Shown in pieces: positions 1-6,964 of a stretch of DNA of 12,788 nt. The notes beneath the pieces are model-generated. The model had not been told where the DNA came from and did not search any database. It was given only the letters and a program-made list of their open reading frames with translations. The first letter of the stretch is position 1. Every line of letters begins with the position of its first letter. Source of the stretch: Candidatus Bathyarchaeota archaeon. Lineage in GTDB: Archaea; Thermoproteota; Bathyarchaeia; 40CM-2-53-6; RBG-13-38-9. Position numbers and translations under genes: made by a program. The stretch spans positions 1 through 12,788 of the forward strand of contig JAGTQO010000024.1 of NCBI GenBank assembly GCA_018396565.1. The letters run 5' to 3'.

Positions 1-298
1 CGAATCCAAATCCTAGATCTCTAAAAATCTCTTCGAAGTCTACGCCTCTGAATATGTCTTCAGGCCTATATCTGTCACCTATCCCCGCACGACCATACAT
101 ATCATATGTTCTTCTCTTCTCATCGTCTGATAGTACGGCGTATGCTTCAGATATTTCTTTGAACTTCTCTTCAGCCTCTGGTGACTTATTCCTGTCAGGG
201 TGATATTTGAGAGCGAGCTTTCGGTAAGCATTCTTTATCTCCTCTTTGGTAGCGTCTCTTGAGACGCCAAGTATTTCATAGTAGTCCTTCTCGGCCAA
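1..298 (-). CDS. dnaJ: DnaJ (Hsp40) co-chaperone, 5' part; gene runs off the left edge
   Basis: J-domain co-chaperone that stimulates the ATPase of DnaK and delivers unfolded clients to it in the cytoplasm. The visible residues (about 99) begin AEKDYYEILGVSRDAT and include the YHPDRN loop carrying the HPD signature, then the helix ending near DDEKRRTYDMYG and the start of a Gly/Phe-rich linker with repeated RD/GF residues. The zinc-finger and C-terminal domains lie outside the window. The TTG at 296-298 is chosen because it gives the classical MAEKDYYEILGV start and has GGTGG a few bases upstream; an in-frame GTG at 305-307 would add three residues. It follows dnaK by about 32 bases on the same strand and is probably cotranscribed with it. 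The identity is seen directly; only the start is uncertain. Confidence 0.95.
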   Translation of the reverse strand, partial: MAEKDYYEILGVSRDATKEEIKNAYRKLALKYHPDRNKSPEAEEKFKEISEAYAVLSDDEKRRTYDMYGRAGIGDRYRPEDIFRGVDFEEIFRDLGFGF

Positions 299-330
299 GA
301 TGGCCACCGGTGGAGCGTAGTCGCAGCATT

Positions 331-2223
331 CTACGGCTTCTTACTCTCATTTACAACCTTATAGTCCGCATCAACCACTTTCCCTTTTCTCTCACCTGAT
401 TCACTCTTAGACTCGCTCGTCGACTGGCCTTGGGTTTTTTGAGTCGCCTGTTGGTAGACTGAGGTCCCAACTTCTTGCAAGACTTTGGATAGATCTTCGA
501 TCCTCGATTTGATGGCCGCCACATCTTTTCCAGTCAATGTTGTCCTCAAGTCGGCAGACGCCTTCTCCAGTCTCTCTTTCTGCTCTTTACTGACTTTATC
601 TCCAAGATCCCTTAGAGTCTTCTCCACTGTGTATAGTAAAGAGTCGGCCTGATTTCTAGTCTCAGCCTCCTCTCTCTTCAAGCGGTCCTGTTCAGCGAAC
701 TTCTCAGCCTCTTTGATCATCCTCTCTTTCTCTTCCTCTGAGAGTTTGGTTGTTGCCGTTATAGTTATCTTCTGCTGGTTCCCGGTTGCAAGGTCCTTCG
801 CTGAAACGTTGAGTATTCCATCTGCATTTATGTCGAAGGTCACCTCTATCTGTGGGACACCCCTTGGAGCTGGAGGGATCCCTGTGAGGGTGAATCTGCC
901 CAAAGAGACATTGTCAGCTGCCATCGCCCTTTCACCCTGCAAGACATGTATAGTAACGCTTGTTTGGAAGTCTGCTGCTGTGGTGAATATTTGGCTCTTC
1001 CTTGTTGGGATAGTTGTGTTTCTCTCGATTATCTTTGTGAAGACTCCACCTAAGGTTTCAACTCCTAGTGAGAGTGGTGTTACGTCTAGAAGGAGTAATT
1101 CCTGAACTTCTCCGGCTATGACGCCCGCTTGTATGGCGGCACCCATGGCGACGCATTCCATGGGATCTATTCCCCTCTCAGCAGGCTTACCCATATAATC
1201 CTCAACGAACTTCCTGACTATGGGCATCCTCGTCGGGCCGCCAACCAGAATTATCTTGTCTATGTCTTGAGGGGACATCTTCGCGTCAGCGAGGGCCTGG
1301 TTTATAGGGCCTTTACATCGTTCAATGATCGGCATAACCAGCTCCTCAAGTTTTGCCCTTGTCAATGAAATGTTAAGGTGTTTTGGACCCAAGGAGTCAG
1401 CGGCTATAAATGGAAGGTTTATTTCGGTTGTGAGGGTTGTTGAAAGCTCTATCTTAGCCTTCTCAGCCGCCTCCCTCAACCTCTGCACAGCAACCTTGTC
1501 ATTAGTGAGGTCTATTCCGGTATCTTTTTTGAATTCATTGATCAAGTAATTGACTATTGCGTTATCCATGTCTGTTCCGCCAAGCTGTGTGTCTCCGCTG
1601 GTAGACTTGACTTCAAATACAGGTGGCTCAGAAGGGCCTGGTCTGCCTATCTCCATTAAAGTCACATCAAGAGTCCCTCCTCCCAGATCAAAGACCATTA
1701 TCTTCAATTCTTTCTCAGACTTGTCGAGGCCGTAGGCTAAAGAGGCTGCTGTCGGCTCATTTATTATTCTGACGACTTCTAGACCTGCTATCGTGCCAGC
1801 ATCCTTCGTCGCCTGCCTTTGATTATCATTAAAGTAGGCTGGAACAGTAATGACGGCCTTGTCTACTCTCGCACCAAGGAACGCCTCGGCATCCCTCTTA
1901 ATCTTCTGCAGTATGAATGCAGAGATCTGTTGTGGAGTATACTCTTTACCAAATATCTGAACCTTATAGTCTGTGCCCATCTTTCTCTTTATAGCCATCA
2001 CTGTGCCTTCAGGATTGGTGATAGCTTGTCTTCTAGCCGGTTCACCGACTAAGAGTTGCCCATCCTTTGTGAAGGCAACAACTGATGGGAATGCTTTCCC
2101 ACCTACAGTAGTGCCTTCAGCGCTTGGGATCATTACTGGTCGACCGCCCTGCATGACTGCAGCTGCGGAATTGCTGGTACCTAGGTCTATACCTATTATC
2201 TTCAATGCTTGGGAGCTACTCAT
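331..2223 (-). CDS. dnaK: DnaK (Hsp70) molecular chaperone
   Basis: ATP-dependent Hsp70 chaperone of 630 residues, full length for the family. The nucleotide-binding domain starts with the phosphate-1 loop IGIDLGTSNSAAAV, continues through VPAYFNDNQRQATKDAG and NEPTAASLAYGL, the second phosphate loop VFDLGGGTLDVT and the adenosine motif ILVGGPTRMP. It then passes through the linker LLLLDVTPLSLGVE into the substrate-binding domain, and ends in a charged helical lid and a VVDADYKVV tail typical of bacterial DnaK. The N-domain lacks the roughly 24-residue insertion typical of Gram-negative DnaK and reads like the Firmicute/archaeal form (AITNPEGT...IKRKMGTDYKV), consistent with the known bacterial ancestry of archaeal dnaK. 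The ATG has a GGTGAT ribosome-binding site about 8 bases upstream and a TATA box at 2269-2276. It sits between grpE and dnaJ, its functional partners. Confidence 0.98.
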   Translation of the reverse strand: MSSSQALKIIGIDLGTSNSAAAVMQGGRPVMIPSAEGTTVGGKAFPSVVAFTKDGQLLVGEPARRQAITNPEGTVMAIKRKMGTDYKVQIFGKEYTPQQISAFILQKIKRDAEAFLGARVDKAVITVPAYFNDNQRQATKDAGTIAGLEVVRIINEPTAASLAYGLDKSEKELKIMVFDLGGGTLDVTLMEIGRPGPSEPPVFEVKSTSGDTQLGGTDMDNAIVNYLINEFKKDTGIDLTNDKVAVQRLREAAEKAKIELSTTLTTEINLPFIAADSLGPKHLNISLTRAKLEELVMPIIERCKGPINQALADAKMSPQDIDKIILVGGPTRMPIVRKFVEDYMGKPAERGIDPMECVAMGAAIQAGVIAGEVQELLLLDVTPLSLGVETLGGVFTKIIERNTTIPTRKSQIFTTAADFQTSVTIHVLQGERAMAADNVSLGRFTLTGIPPAPRGVPQIEVTFDINADGILNVSAKDLATGNQQKITITATTKLSEEEKERMIKEAEKFAEQDRLKREEAETRNQADSLLYTVEKTLRDLGDKVSKEQKERLEKASADLRTTLTGKDVAAIKSRIEDLSKVLQEVGTSVYQQATQKTQGQSTSESKSESGERKGKVVDADYKVVNESKKP

Positions 2224-2268
2224 TGGAACATCACCTTGAGGTAGCTAGCGAATAGATATGAAACTCGG

Positions 2269-2276
2269 TTATAAAG
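2269..2276 (-). promoter_or_regulatory. TATA box for dnaK (predicted)
   Basis: The minus strand reads CTTTATAA here, a good archaeal TATA core. Transcription would be expected to start about 25 bases downstream, near 2245, giving a leader of about 20 bases that still contains the GGTGAT ribosome-binding site. This suggests dnaK has its own promoter in addition to any read-through from grpE. No CIRCE-type inverted repeat was seen. Confidence 0.5.
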
Positions 2277-2288
2277 GAGAGTTGGCTT

Positions 2289-2297
2289 AAAGAAAAA
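2289..2297 (-). terminator. T-rich tract after grpE (possible archaeal terminator)
   Basis: The minus strand reads TTTTTCTTT within a longer AT-rich stretch (2289-2315) in the 147-base gap between grpE and dnaK. Archaeal RNA polymerase terminates at such T tracts without needing a hairpin. It lies just upstream of the dnaK TATA box, so it could separate grpE from dnaK transcription. This is a pattern-based prediction only. Confidence 0.3.
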
Positions 2298-2370
2298 TAT
2301 TTTGGAGATTTTTATTGGCGTCGTCAGCGAATTAGGACTCTAAGCAAGCAGTTCGATCTAGACTGATCTC

Positions 2371-2928
2371 TTAGTTTAATTTCTTCGAGACAACGACGAC
2401 GCTGGGTCTGAGAAGTTTACCTTTGAACATGTAACCTGCCCTGATCTCATCTACAATTATGCCTTCAGGGACATCTTCCTTGAAAACTTGGTCGGCGGCT
2501 TCATGAATTTCAGGATTGAAAGGTTTCCCGACGGCCTCTATCCTAATCAATCCTTCATCTTCTAGAATATTCATGATTTTTTTCATGATAAGTTCAAGAC
2601 CAGACCTGAGATCTTCGGAATCATGACTTCCACGAGATACCTTGAGAGCCATCTCCATATCGTCCAGTATGGTCAGGAGATTTGAAATCAATCGTTCATT
2701 AGCCCTTTTGATGATCTCATCTGTCTCCCTCTTTACTCTCTTCTGGATATTTTCTATTTCCGCTTGCATATACTTGAGTTGGTTTAAGTATCTCTCAGAT
2801 TTGGCCTTCTCACTTGCCAGAGCCAGATTCAATCGGTCGACCTCTCTTTTAAGATCTCTATCTTCTTTCCCTTGAACAGTTTCAGCACTGACATCTTCAC
2901 AGGGATTTGTTTTGGATGTGTCCATCAT
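2371..2928 (-). CDS. grpE: GrpE nucleotide-exchange factor
   Basis: Nucleotide-exchange factor of 185 residues that releases ADP from DnaK. A charged N-terminal region (about residues 1-30) leads into a long heptad-rich helix (about 25-85, including LASEKAKSERYLNQLKYMQA and IENIQKRVKRE) that would form the dimer coiled coil. The compact beta domain contains FNPEIHEAADQV and the C-terminal signature AGYMFKGKLLRPSVVVV, which is diagnostic for GrpE. The first of two adjacent ATG codons (2926-2928) is chosen because GGGGAG at 2938-2943 lies 9 bases upstream. It is the first gene of the grpE-dnaK-dnaJ series, with 147 bases before dnaK. Identity is secure from the signature and context. Confidence 0.95.
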   Translation of the reverse strand: MMDTSKTNPCEDVSAETVQGKEDRDLKREVDRLNLALASEKAKSERYLNQLKYMQAEIENIQKRVKRETDEIIKRANERLISNLLTILDDMEMALKVSRGSHDSEDLRSGLELIMKKIMNILEDEGLIRIEAVGKPFNPEIHEAADQVFKEDVPEGIIVDEIRAGYMFKGKLLRPSVVVVSKKLN

Positions 2929-2989
2929 TGACCCGTTCTCCCCACGATTCTAAATTCTTGGTGAGAGTTTAATTGTGTATATTGTTGGC

Positions 2990-2999
2990 AAAATAAACT
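2990..2999 (-). promoter_or_regulatory. TATA-like box for grpE (predicted)
   Basis: The minus strand reads AGTTTATTTT here. A start site about 25 bases downstream, near 2968, would leave a 40-base leader containing the GGGGAG ribosome-binding site. The match to the archaeal consensus is moderate. Confidence 0.35.
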
Positions 3000-3050
3000 T
3001 TACAAGTAACCTGATCTTGTTCATACTCACTATCAATTAGATTTAACGGA

Positions 3051-3060
3051 AATTATATTT
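3051..3060 (+). promoter_or_regulatory. TATA-like box for the trm5-like gene (predicted)
   Basis: AATTATATTT on the plus strand, the best AT box between grpE and the methyltransferase gene. The expected start site is near 3080-3086. A leader from there would include the GGAGGG ribosome-binding site at 3096-3101 and would begin almost at the out-of-frame ATG at 3086. Confidence 0.4.
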
Positions 3061-3108
3061 CACTAATGAAACCTGCTTAAAGATCATGGTCGGGCGGAGG
3101 GTATCTTT

Positions 3109-4170
3109 CTGGTTCGGGCACTGTCGTTGGTGGTTGAGAAAACCTTAGGCCAAAATGCCATGAATCTTGTCAAATCACTTAACCTTTTGAATGAAAGATT
3201 GAAAGTTGCTGTTTTAAATGGAAAAGTCATTGTACCATTGACGAGGGAACCTGTCGAGAGCGATCTTGAGGCTTTCAAACTCGGACTTAAACGATTTCAA
3301 ATCGCAGAGCACATGTTCAAGATCAGAAAGGTCTCCTCTAGAAATCTTGTTGAGGCATTGAAGGGGAAACTTCCACAAGACCTGATCAAGATCGTACCAA
3401 GATCATACGACATAATAGGTGATATAGCAATATTGGATATTCCTAAAGAACTCAGGACATATGCTAAAACAATTTCTGAAGCGTTTAAAATATTGAACCC
3501 GAGGGTGAAGGCTGTTCTGATGAAGGCCGGTCCAGTAAAAGACATTTTTCGTGTTAGACAATATGTTGTTCTCAACGGGAGGCCCTCTACAGTTACTCAT
3601 CATGTGGAGCATGGCTTGATATTTCGACTCAACCCTTTGAAGGTGTTCTTTAATCCGAGGCTGATCCATGAAAGGCAGAGGGTTGCATCTATGGTTGGAG
3701 GCAGTGAGACAATTATCGACATGTTCGCAGGAGTCGGCGCGTTTCCAATAATCATTGCAAGATCAAAGGATGTAAGGAAGATATATGGAATAGACGTTAA
3801 CCCTGAAGCAATATCGTTCATGCTACAGAATATCATTTTGAATAAACTTCGAGGTAGAATAGTAGCGGTTCTAGCTGACGCCACATCAGAATTGCCTTTA
3901 GGCGGTTTGGCTGATCGTGTCATAATGAACCTCCCTGAGAGATCTCTTGAGTTCTTAGGCGATGCCTGCAGATTTCTGAAGCCTGGGGGTGGAATCATAC
4001 ATATCTATATATTCATAAATGAAAAAGTGAGTGAGGGATTGCTACTCCAAGAAATTCATAGTAGAGTATGTGAGGTGGGAAGAAAAGTTGTTTCAGTCGA
4101 GAGTTTCAGGAGGTTTAAGGAGGTTGCGCCGAAAGAGTGGCATGTCGTTGCGGACGTGAAGGTAGCTTAG
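3109..4170 (+). CDS. trm5: Trm5-like tRNA (guanine37-N1)-methyltransferase
   Basis: SAM-dependent class I methyltransferase of the archaeal Trm5/TYW2 family. It is expected to methylate N1 of G37 next to the tRNA anticodon, which prevents frameshifting and, in archaea, starts wyosine synthesis. An N-terminal D1-like domain (about 1-50) is followed by the D2 region with SYDIIGDIAILDIP, FRVRQYVVLNG and FFNPRLIHERQRV. The Rossmann domain has motif I DMFAGVGAFP (from about residue 204), the acidic IYGIDVNPEA strand, the family motif NLPERSLEFL (from about 274) and the C-terminal APKEWHVVADVKV. The start is unusual: GGAGGG at 3096-3101 lies exactly 7 bases before an in-frame CTG at 3109, and residues ALSLVVEKTLG line up with the first strand of M. 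jannaschii Trm5 as I remember it. A TTG at 3127 is the conventional alternative (347 residues) but would cut that strand. A TYW2-type specificity cannot be excluded. Confidence 0.88.
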   Translation: MVRALSLVVEKTLGQNAMNLVKSLNLLNERLKVAVLNGKVIVPLTREPVESDLEAFKLGLKRFQIAEHMFKIRKVSSRNLVEALKGKLPQDLIKIVPRSYDIIGDIAILDIPKELRTYAKTISEAFKILNPRVKAVLMKAGPVKDIFRVRQYVVLNGRPSTVTHHVEHGLIFRLNPLKVFFNPRLIHERQRVASMVGGSETIIDMFAGVGAFPIIIARSKDVRKIYGIDVNPEAISFMLQNIILNKLRGRIVAVLADATSELPLGGLADRVIMNLPERSLEFLGDACRFLKPGGGIIHIYIFINEKVSEGLLLQEIHSRVCEVGRKVVSVESFRRFKEVAPKEWHVVADVKVA

Positions 4171-4595
4171 GACTCTATAATCATAGTGATATTGACTTTC
4201 GCGTCAGGATTCCTTAGATGTTCAATAAAAACTCTGGTGAAGTCTTTCGCGGCTTTGTCGGAATTTATCATGACGGTCTTTGGGCATACATAATTACTCT
4301 TCCTAGCTACTATGGCTGTCTCATCTGTGAAAGTCAGCGATCGACTCCCCCTCCCAACAGCCAACTCGATGATTCCGTCAACCTCTATTATAAATACAAT
4401 TCTGGCCAATTCGCTCGATGCGAGTCTCTTGAAACTCAAGGAAAGATCAGCTGCCGCCTTACTGGCTTTCACGGCAAGGATACAGTCTCCCTTAACTGTT
4501 ACGAAATCATCTTTAGTGAACTCGAAAGTAGTTTTATGATTAGCCCTAACGTTTGGATGGCCCCTGGCCTCTATCTTTTCGGTTAGCCGAGCCAT
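4167..4595 (-). CDS. DUF371 family protein, function unknown
   Basis: Protein of 142 residues matching the archaeal DUF371 family. Visible hallmarks are the N-terminal EARGHPNVRANHKTTFEFTK, then KGDCILAVKA, the GRGSRSLTFTDET loop and the C-terminal KSNYVCPKTVMINSDKAAKDF. No transmembrane segment, signal peptide or recognised catalytic motif is visible. The charge pattern and compact alternation of strands and helices suggest a soluble cytoplasmic protein; no function is assigned. The ATG has a full GGAGGT ribosome-binding site at 4606-4611 with a 10-base spacer. Its stop codon (4167-4169) overlaps the stop of the convergent methyltransferase gene (4168-4170). It is transcribed divergently from pcm across a 98-base gap. 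Confidence 0.85.
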   Translation of the reverse strand: MARLTEKIEARGHPNVRANHKTTFEFTKDDFVTVKGDCILAVKASKAAADLSLSFKRLASSELARIVFIIEVDGIIELAVGRGSRSLTFTDETAIVARKSNYVCPKTVMINSDKAAKDFTRVFIEHLRNPDAKVNITMIIES

Positions 4596-4645
4596 ACTTC
4601 AATTAACCTCCTTCAGATACCGTATCGTAGTTGGGCATCTCCCAA

Positions 4646-4656
4646 ACTTTTATTCT
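4646..4656. promoter_or_regulatory. Shared AT box between DUF371 gene and pcm (possible bidirectional promoter)
   Basis: ACTTTTATTCT is the only strong AT box in the 98 bases between the two divergent genes. Read to the right it would place a start near 4677, giving a 17-base leader with the pcm ribosome-binding site at 4681-4685. Read to the left (GAATAAAAG) it would place a start near 4625, giving a 30-base leader that contains the GGAGGT of the DUF371 gene. Spacing fits both directions; actual use is inference. Confidence 0.4.
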
Positions 4657-4693
4657 ACCTACATGGGGATAATGTACCTTGAGGTTACTACTT

Positions 4694-5374
4694 TTGGACA
4701 GGTATGAAGAACTTAGAAGAAAGGCAGTTGAGCTACTCGTAAAGGAAGGGATCCTCAGAACGCCAAGCGTCATCAGAGCCATGAATATTGTTCCGAGAGA
4801 AGAATTTCTTCCGGAAGATGTGAGGTCAGAAGCATATGTAGATGCCCCCCTACCTATCGGATATGGCCAGACGACTAGCGCCCTACATATGACCGCCATG
4901 TTCTGTGAGTATGCGGAGCTGGCGGTTGGAGATAAGATTCTTGAAGTCGGGGGTGGCTGTGGATATATGAGTTGCGTATATGCTGAGGTTGTTGCTCCGA
5001 GTGATCAGCCTAGAGATTCTTGGGGCCACGTATGGTCGGCGGAAATAATTGATGAGTTGGCGAGATTTGCGATGGAGAATGTGAAGCGGTGTGGATATGC
5101 GGATAGAGTTGATATAATTTGTAGAGACGCATCTTTAGGCTTAGAAGATTATGCGCCATACGACGCCATAATAGTTACCAGTGCGGCTCCGAGTATTCCT
5201 AAGGAACTTATAAGCCAACTTAAACCGGGAGGATGTCTACTAATACCTGTGGGAGATATCAGGTTTTATCAGAAGCTTGTTAGGGTTAGGAAATACCTCG
5301 ACGGCAAGATTACTAAGGAGGATCTTGGTGGAGTCGCCTTTGTACCCATGAGGGGTAAGGCTGGATGGAAGTGA
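4694..5374 (+). CDS. pcm: Protein-L-isoaspartate O-methyltransferase
   Basis: Repair enzyme that uses SAM to methylate abnormal L-isoaspartyl residues in aged proteins, in the cytoplasm. The family blocks appear in order: VPREEFLPE, then AYVDAPLPIGYGQTTSALHM (substrate- and SAM-contacting region, about 47-66), motif I ILEVGGGCGY (about 82-91), YAPYDAIIVTSAAPSIP, then LKPGGCLLIPVG and the C-terminal VAFVPMRGKAGW. The conserved GQTIS-x-PHM is GQTTSALHM here. A short insertion (SDQPRDSWGH) follows motif I. The TTG at 4694 is chosen because GAGGT at 4681-4685 lies 8 bases upstream and it gives a typical DRYEELRRKAVE start (226 residues); an upstream TTG at 4679 would add five residues but would place the ribosome-binding site inside the gene. 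It is followed on the same strand by the winged-helix/Snf7-like gene after 49 bases. Confidence 0.93.
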   Translation: MDRYEELRRKAVELLVKEGILRTPSVIRAMNIVPREEFLPEDVRSEAYVDAPLPIGYGQTTSALHMTAMFCEYAELAVGDKILEVGGGCGYMSCVYAEVVAPSDQPRDSWGHVWSAEIIDELARFAMENVKRCGYADRVDIICRDASLGLEDYAPYDAIIVTSAAPSIPKELISQLKPGGCLLIPVGDIRFYQKLVRVRKYLDGKITKEDLGGVAFVPMRGKAGWK

Positions 5375-5376
5375 TC

Positions 5377-5387
5377 AAAAATAAAAC
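5377..5387 (+). promoter_or_regulatory. TATA-like box before the winged-helix/Snf7-like gene (predicted)
   Basis: AAAAATAAAAC lies directly after the pcm stop. A start near 5408 would give a leader of about 16 bases containing GGAGG at 5408-5412. It suggests the gene can be expressed apart from pcm, though cotranscription is equally possible. Confidence 0.3.
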
Positions 5388-5423
5388 TTGGGTTCCACAT
5401 TCTATCTGGAGGCTGTGCTCAAG

Positions 5424-5885
5424 GTGAATAGAGGTAGAGTATCTAAATCTAGTGTACTCCTCCAATTCATATCTCGAAATCCAGGTTTAGGTGTCGAAGA
5501 GATTTCTAAGATGCTAGGATGGACTCCGAGGAGCGTAAAGATGGTTCTCAGTAAACTTGAAAAGTCCGGTCGAGTCTCAACAAGATTCTTCCCAACGGTC
5601 CTACATGTTGATGAAGGGTGTTGGGAAGTCGAGAAGGAGGTTTCGAACGAGAGGGAGAAGCTTGAGAAGATCATACTTAAACTTCGGGAGAGGGATAGGG
5701 AGACTTTTGAGAAATGTGTAAAGGCAAAAATGTTGAGAGAGGATAAACTGGCAACCCTATACGCTAGTCAGTGTGCTGAGATAAGAAGGTTGATAAGGGC
5801 GGTGGTTGCAAGTCAGGTGGTTCTGACAAGAATAGGGGTTGCCCTAGAGAGTCTGAGGTTGAGTTTAGGAAGAAAATTGTTGTGA
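5424..5885 (+). CDS. Winged-helix protein with a shortened ESCRT-III (Snf7/CdvB-like) core
   Basis: Protein of 153 residues in two parts. Residues about 8-62 look like a winged helix-turn-helix: FISRNPGLGVEEISKMLG, the recognition helix TPRSVKMVLSKLEKSG, then the wing GRVSTRFFPTVLHV. Residues about 75-153 resemble the start of archaeal CdvB/ESCRT-III proteins: LKLRERDRETFEKCVKAKM, then LATLYASQCAEIRRL, then VVASQVVLTRIGVALESL, matching the family pattern RDxxLFxxxVxA / AxxYAxExAEIRKxxK / SQxALExVxLRLE. ESCRT-III proteins polymerise on membranes in division and vesicle formation. Here the core stops after the first two long helices and the later helices are missing. GTG at 5424 is chosen because GGAGG at 5408-5412 lies 11 bases upstream; a TTG at 5388 would add 12 residues. 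It ends 7 bases from the convergent fen1 stop, so no room remains for a lost C-terminus. The fold assignment is from motif memory, not a search. Confidence 0.65.
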   Translation: MNRGRVSKSSVLLQFISRNPGLGVEEISKMLGWTPRSVKMVLSKLEKSGRVSTRFFPTVLHVDEGCWEVEKEVSNEREKLEKIILKLRERDRETFEKCVKAKMLREDKLATLYASQCAEIRRLIRAVVASQVVLTRIGVALESLRLSLGRKLL

Positions 5886-5892
5886 GGGATTT

Positions 5893-6921
5893 TCAAAAGA
5901 ATTTTTCTAATGTGGACCTATCCCTCTCAACCCAGCCTCTCAGAAGTCTATCCAGGGCGTTTCTCACCCTCCTTTCCGAGAAGTCTCTTTCCCCACATAG
6001 GAAATTTATGGTTGCCTCAATGTCTGGCTTCCGCCATTCAAGTTTATAGTCGTCTGTGACTTTGGGGTGGAGGAAGAGCTTCCTGATTTCCGATAGGTAA
6101 TCCAGACCTTCACCTGCCGGTAGGGTTTTGAGAGTACTGGCCAAGTCCCCTCCCTCCCTGATCAGTTTCAAGGCGGTCTTAGGACCCACTCCCTTGAAAC
6201 CTCCAGGGTTATAGTCTGTTCCAAGAAGAATGGCTAGGTCTACGAGTTGCTCCCTTGTGACTCCTAGAATCTTAAGGATCTTATTGAGCTCTAACAATTC
6301 TAGGTCTACGTCGACATATACCTCTCTACCCGGAAGTTTTCTCCTCCCTGTAACCGTAAGGTTACGTATCAACCGTGAGGCTCCGAATAGGAGGGAGTCG
6401 TAGTCTTGGCTGGCTACGGCCCAGAGGTCATTCTTGGAGACCATGTGAGCCGCTTGAGCTTCACCTTCTGAAGGTGCCTGAATCCATGGTACCCCCATGC
6501 TGTCTAGCAGTCTCTTCGCATCCTCGACCATCTCATCCTTCAATTTAGAGGTCATCTGGGCATATCGCCTAGCCTCCTCTAATGCGCCACGCCTAATGGC
6601 CTCCTCATATTTTATAACGGCGTCCTCCTTAATTCTCATCCTCCTCTTCAGTTCAACCTCCTTCACGGTAGGTGGCTCCCCATCGAATACGTAGGCAACC
6701 CATACCCCTCTCTCCATCAAGTTCACAGTCCTGTAGAATAGCCCGCTGAGGTGGCTCGTCACCCTTCCAGACCTATCCATGAGGGGCTCACCGGCCTCTC
6801 CCCTGATGGTTGCAAGAAACTGGTATAGGGCGTTATAGCAATCGATAGCGATCGATTTTCCATGGAGGTCCTCAAAACTGATCTTCTTCCTCTCCACTAT
6901 CGGTCCGAGATCGACTCCCAA
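5893..6921 (-). CDS. fen: Flap endonuclease 1
   Basis: Structure-specific nuclease that removes 5' flaps during Okazaki fragment maturation and base-excision repair, working with PCNA. Starting at the TTG at 6919-6921 gives MGVDLGPIVERKK and places every metal-binding acid at the positions known for Pyrococcus FEN1: D27, D80 (in VFDGEPP), E152 and E154 (in SEGEAQ), D173 and D175 (in SQDYDSLLFG) and D236 (in LGTDYN). The helix-hairpin-helix GFKGVGPKTALKLI follows. The protein ends RSTLEKFF, a PCNA-interacting box in which the usual leading Gln is Arg. The alternative GTG at 6928-6930 adds three residues and would block the N-terminal Gly that lies near the FEN1 active site, so it is unlikely. 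The gene is convergent with the winged-helix/Snf7-like gene and downstream of the Nre gene on the same strand. Confidence 0.96.
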   Translation of the reverse strand: MGVDLGPIVERKKISFEDLHGKSIAIDCYNALYQFLATIRGEAGEPLMDRSGRVTSHLSGLFYRTVNLMERGVWVAYVFDGEPPTVKEVELKRRMRIKEDAVIKYEEAIRRGALEEARRYAQMTSKLKDEMVEDAKRLLDSMGVPWIQAPSEGEAQAAHMVSKNDLWAVASQDYDSLLFGASRLIRNLTVTGRRKLPGREVYVDVDLELLELNKILKILGVTREQLVDLAILLGTDYNPGGFKGVGPKTALKLIREGGDLASTLKTLPAGEGLDYLSEIRKLFLHPKVTDDYKLEWRKPDIEATINFLCGERDFSERRVRNALDRLLRGWVERDRSTLEKFF

Positions 6922-6964
6922 ATGAAACACCGAGAAGATAATGTAAGTTATGTTTTCTAGGGGT

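Noticed and set aside
2224..2370. CIRCE/HrcA-type operator upstream of dnaK
   Set aside because: Searched by eye for the 9-9-9 inverted repeat; none present.
3600..3998. 132-residue minus-strand open frame
   Set aside because: Antisense to the Trm5-like gene across its SAM-binding motifs; no independent support.
4218..4586. 122-residue plus-strand open frame
   Set aside because: Antisense shadow of the DUF371 gene, whose family motifs and GGAGGT site settle the coding strand.
4679..4693. Upstream TTG start for pcm
   Set aside because: The ribosome-binding site GAGGT (4681-4685) would lie inside the coding region; TTG 4694 has ideal spacing and a normal family N-terminus.
6928..6930. GTG start for fen1
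   Set aside because: It adds three residues before the conserved MGV and shifts all catalytic residues away from the standard archaeal numbering.
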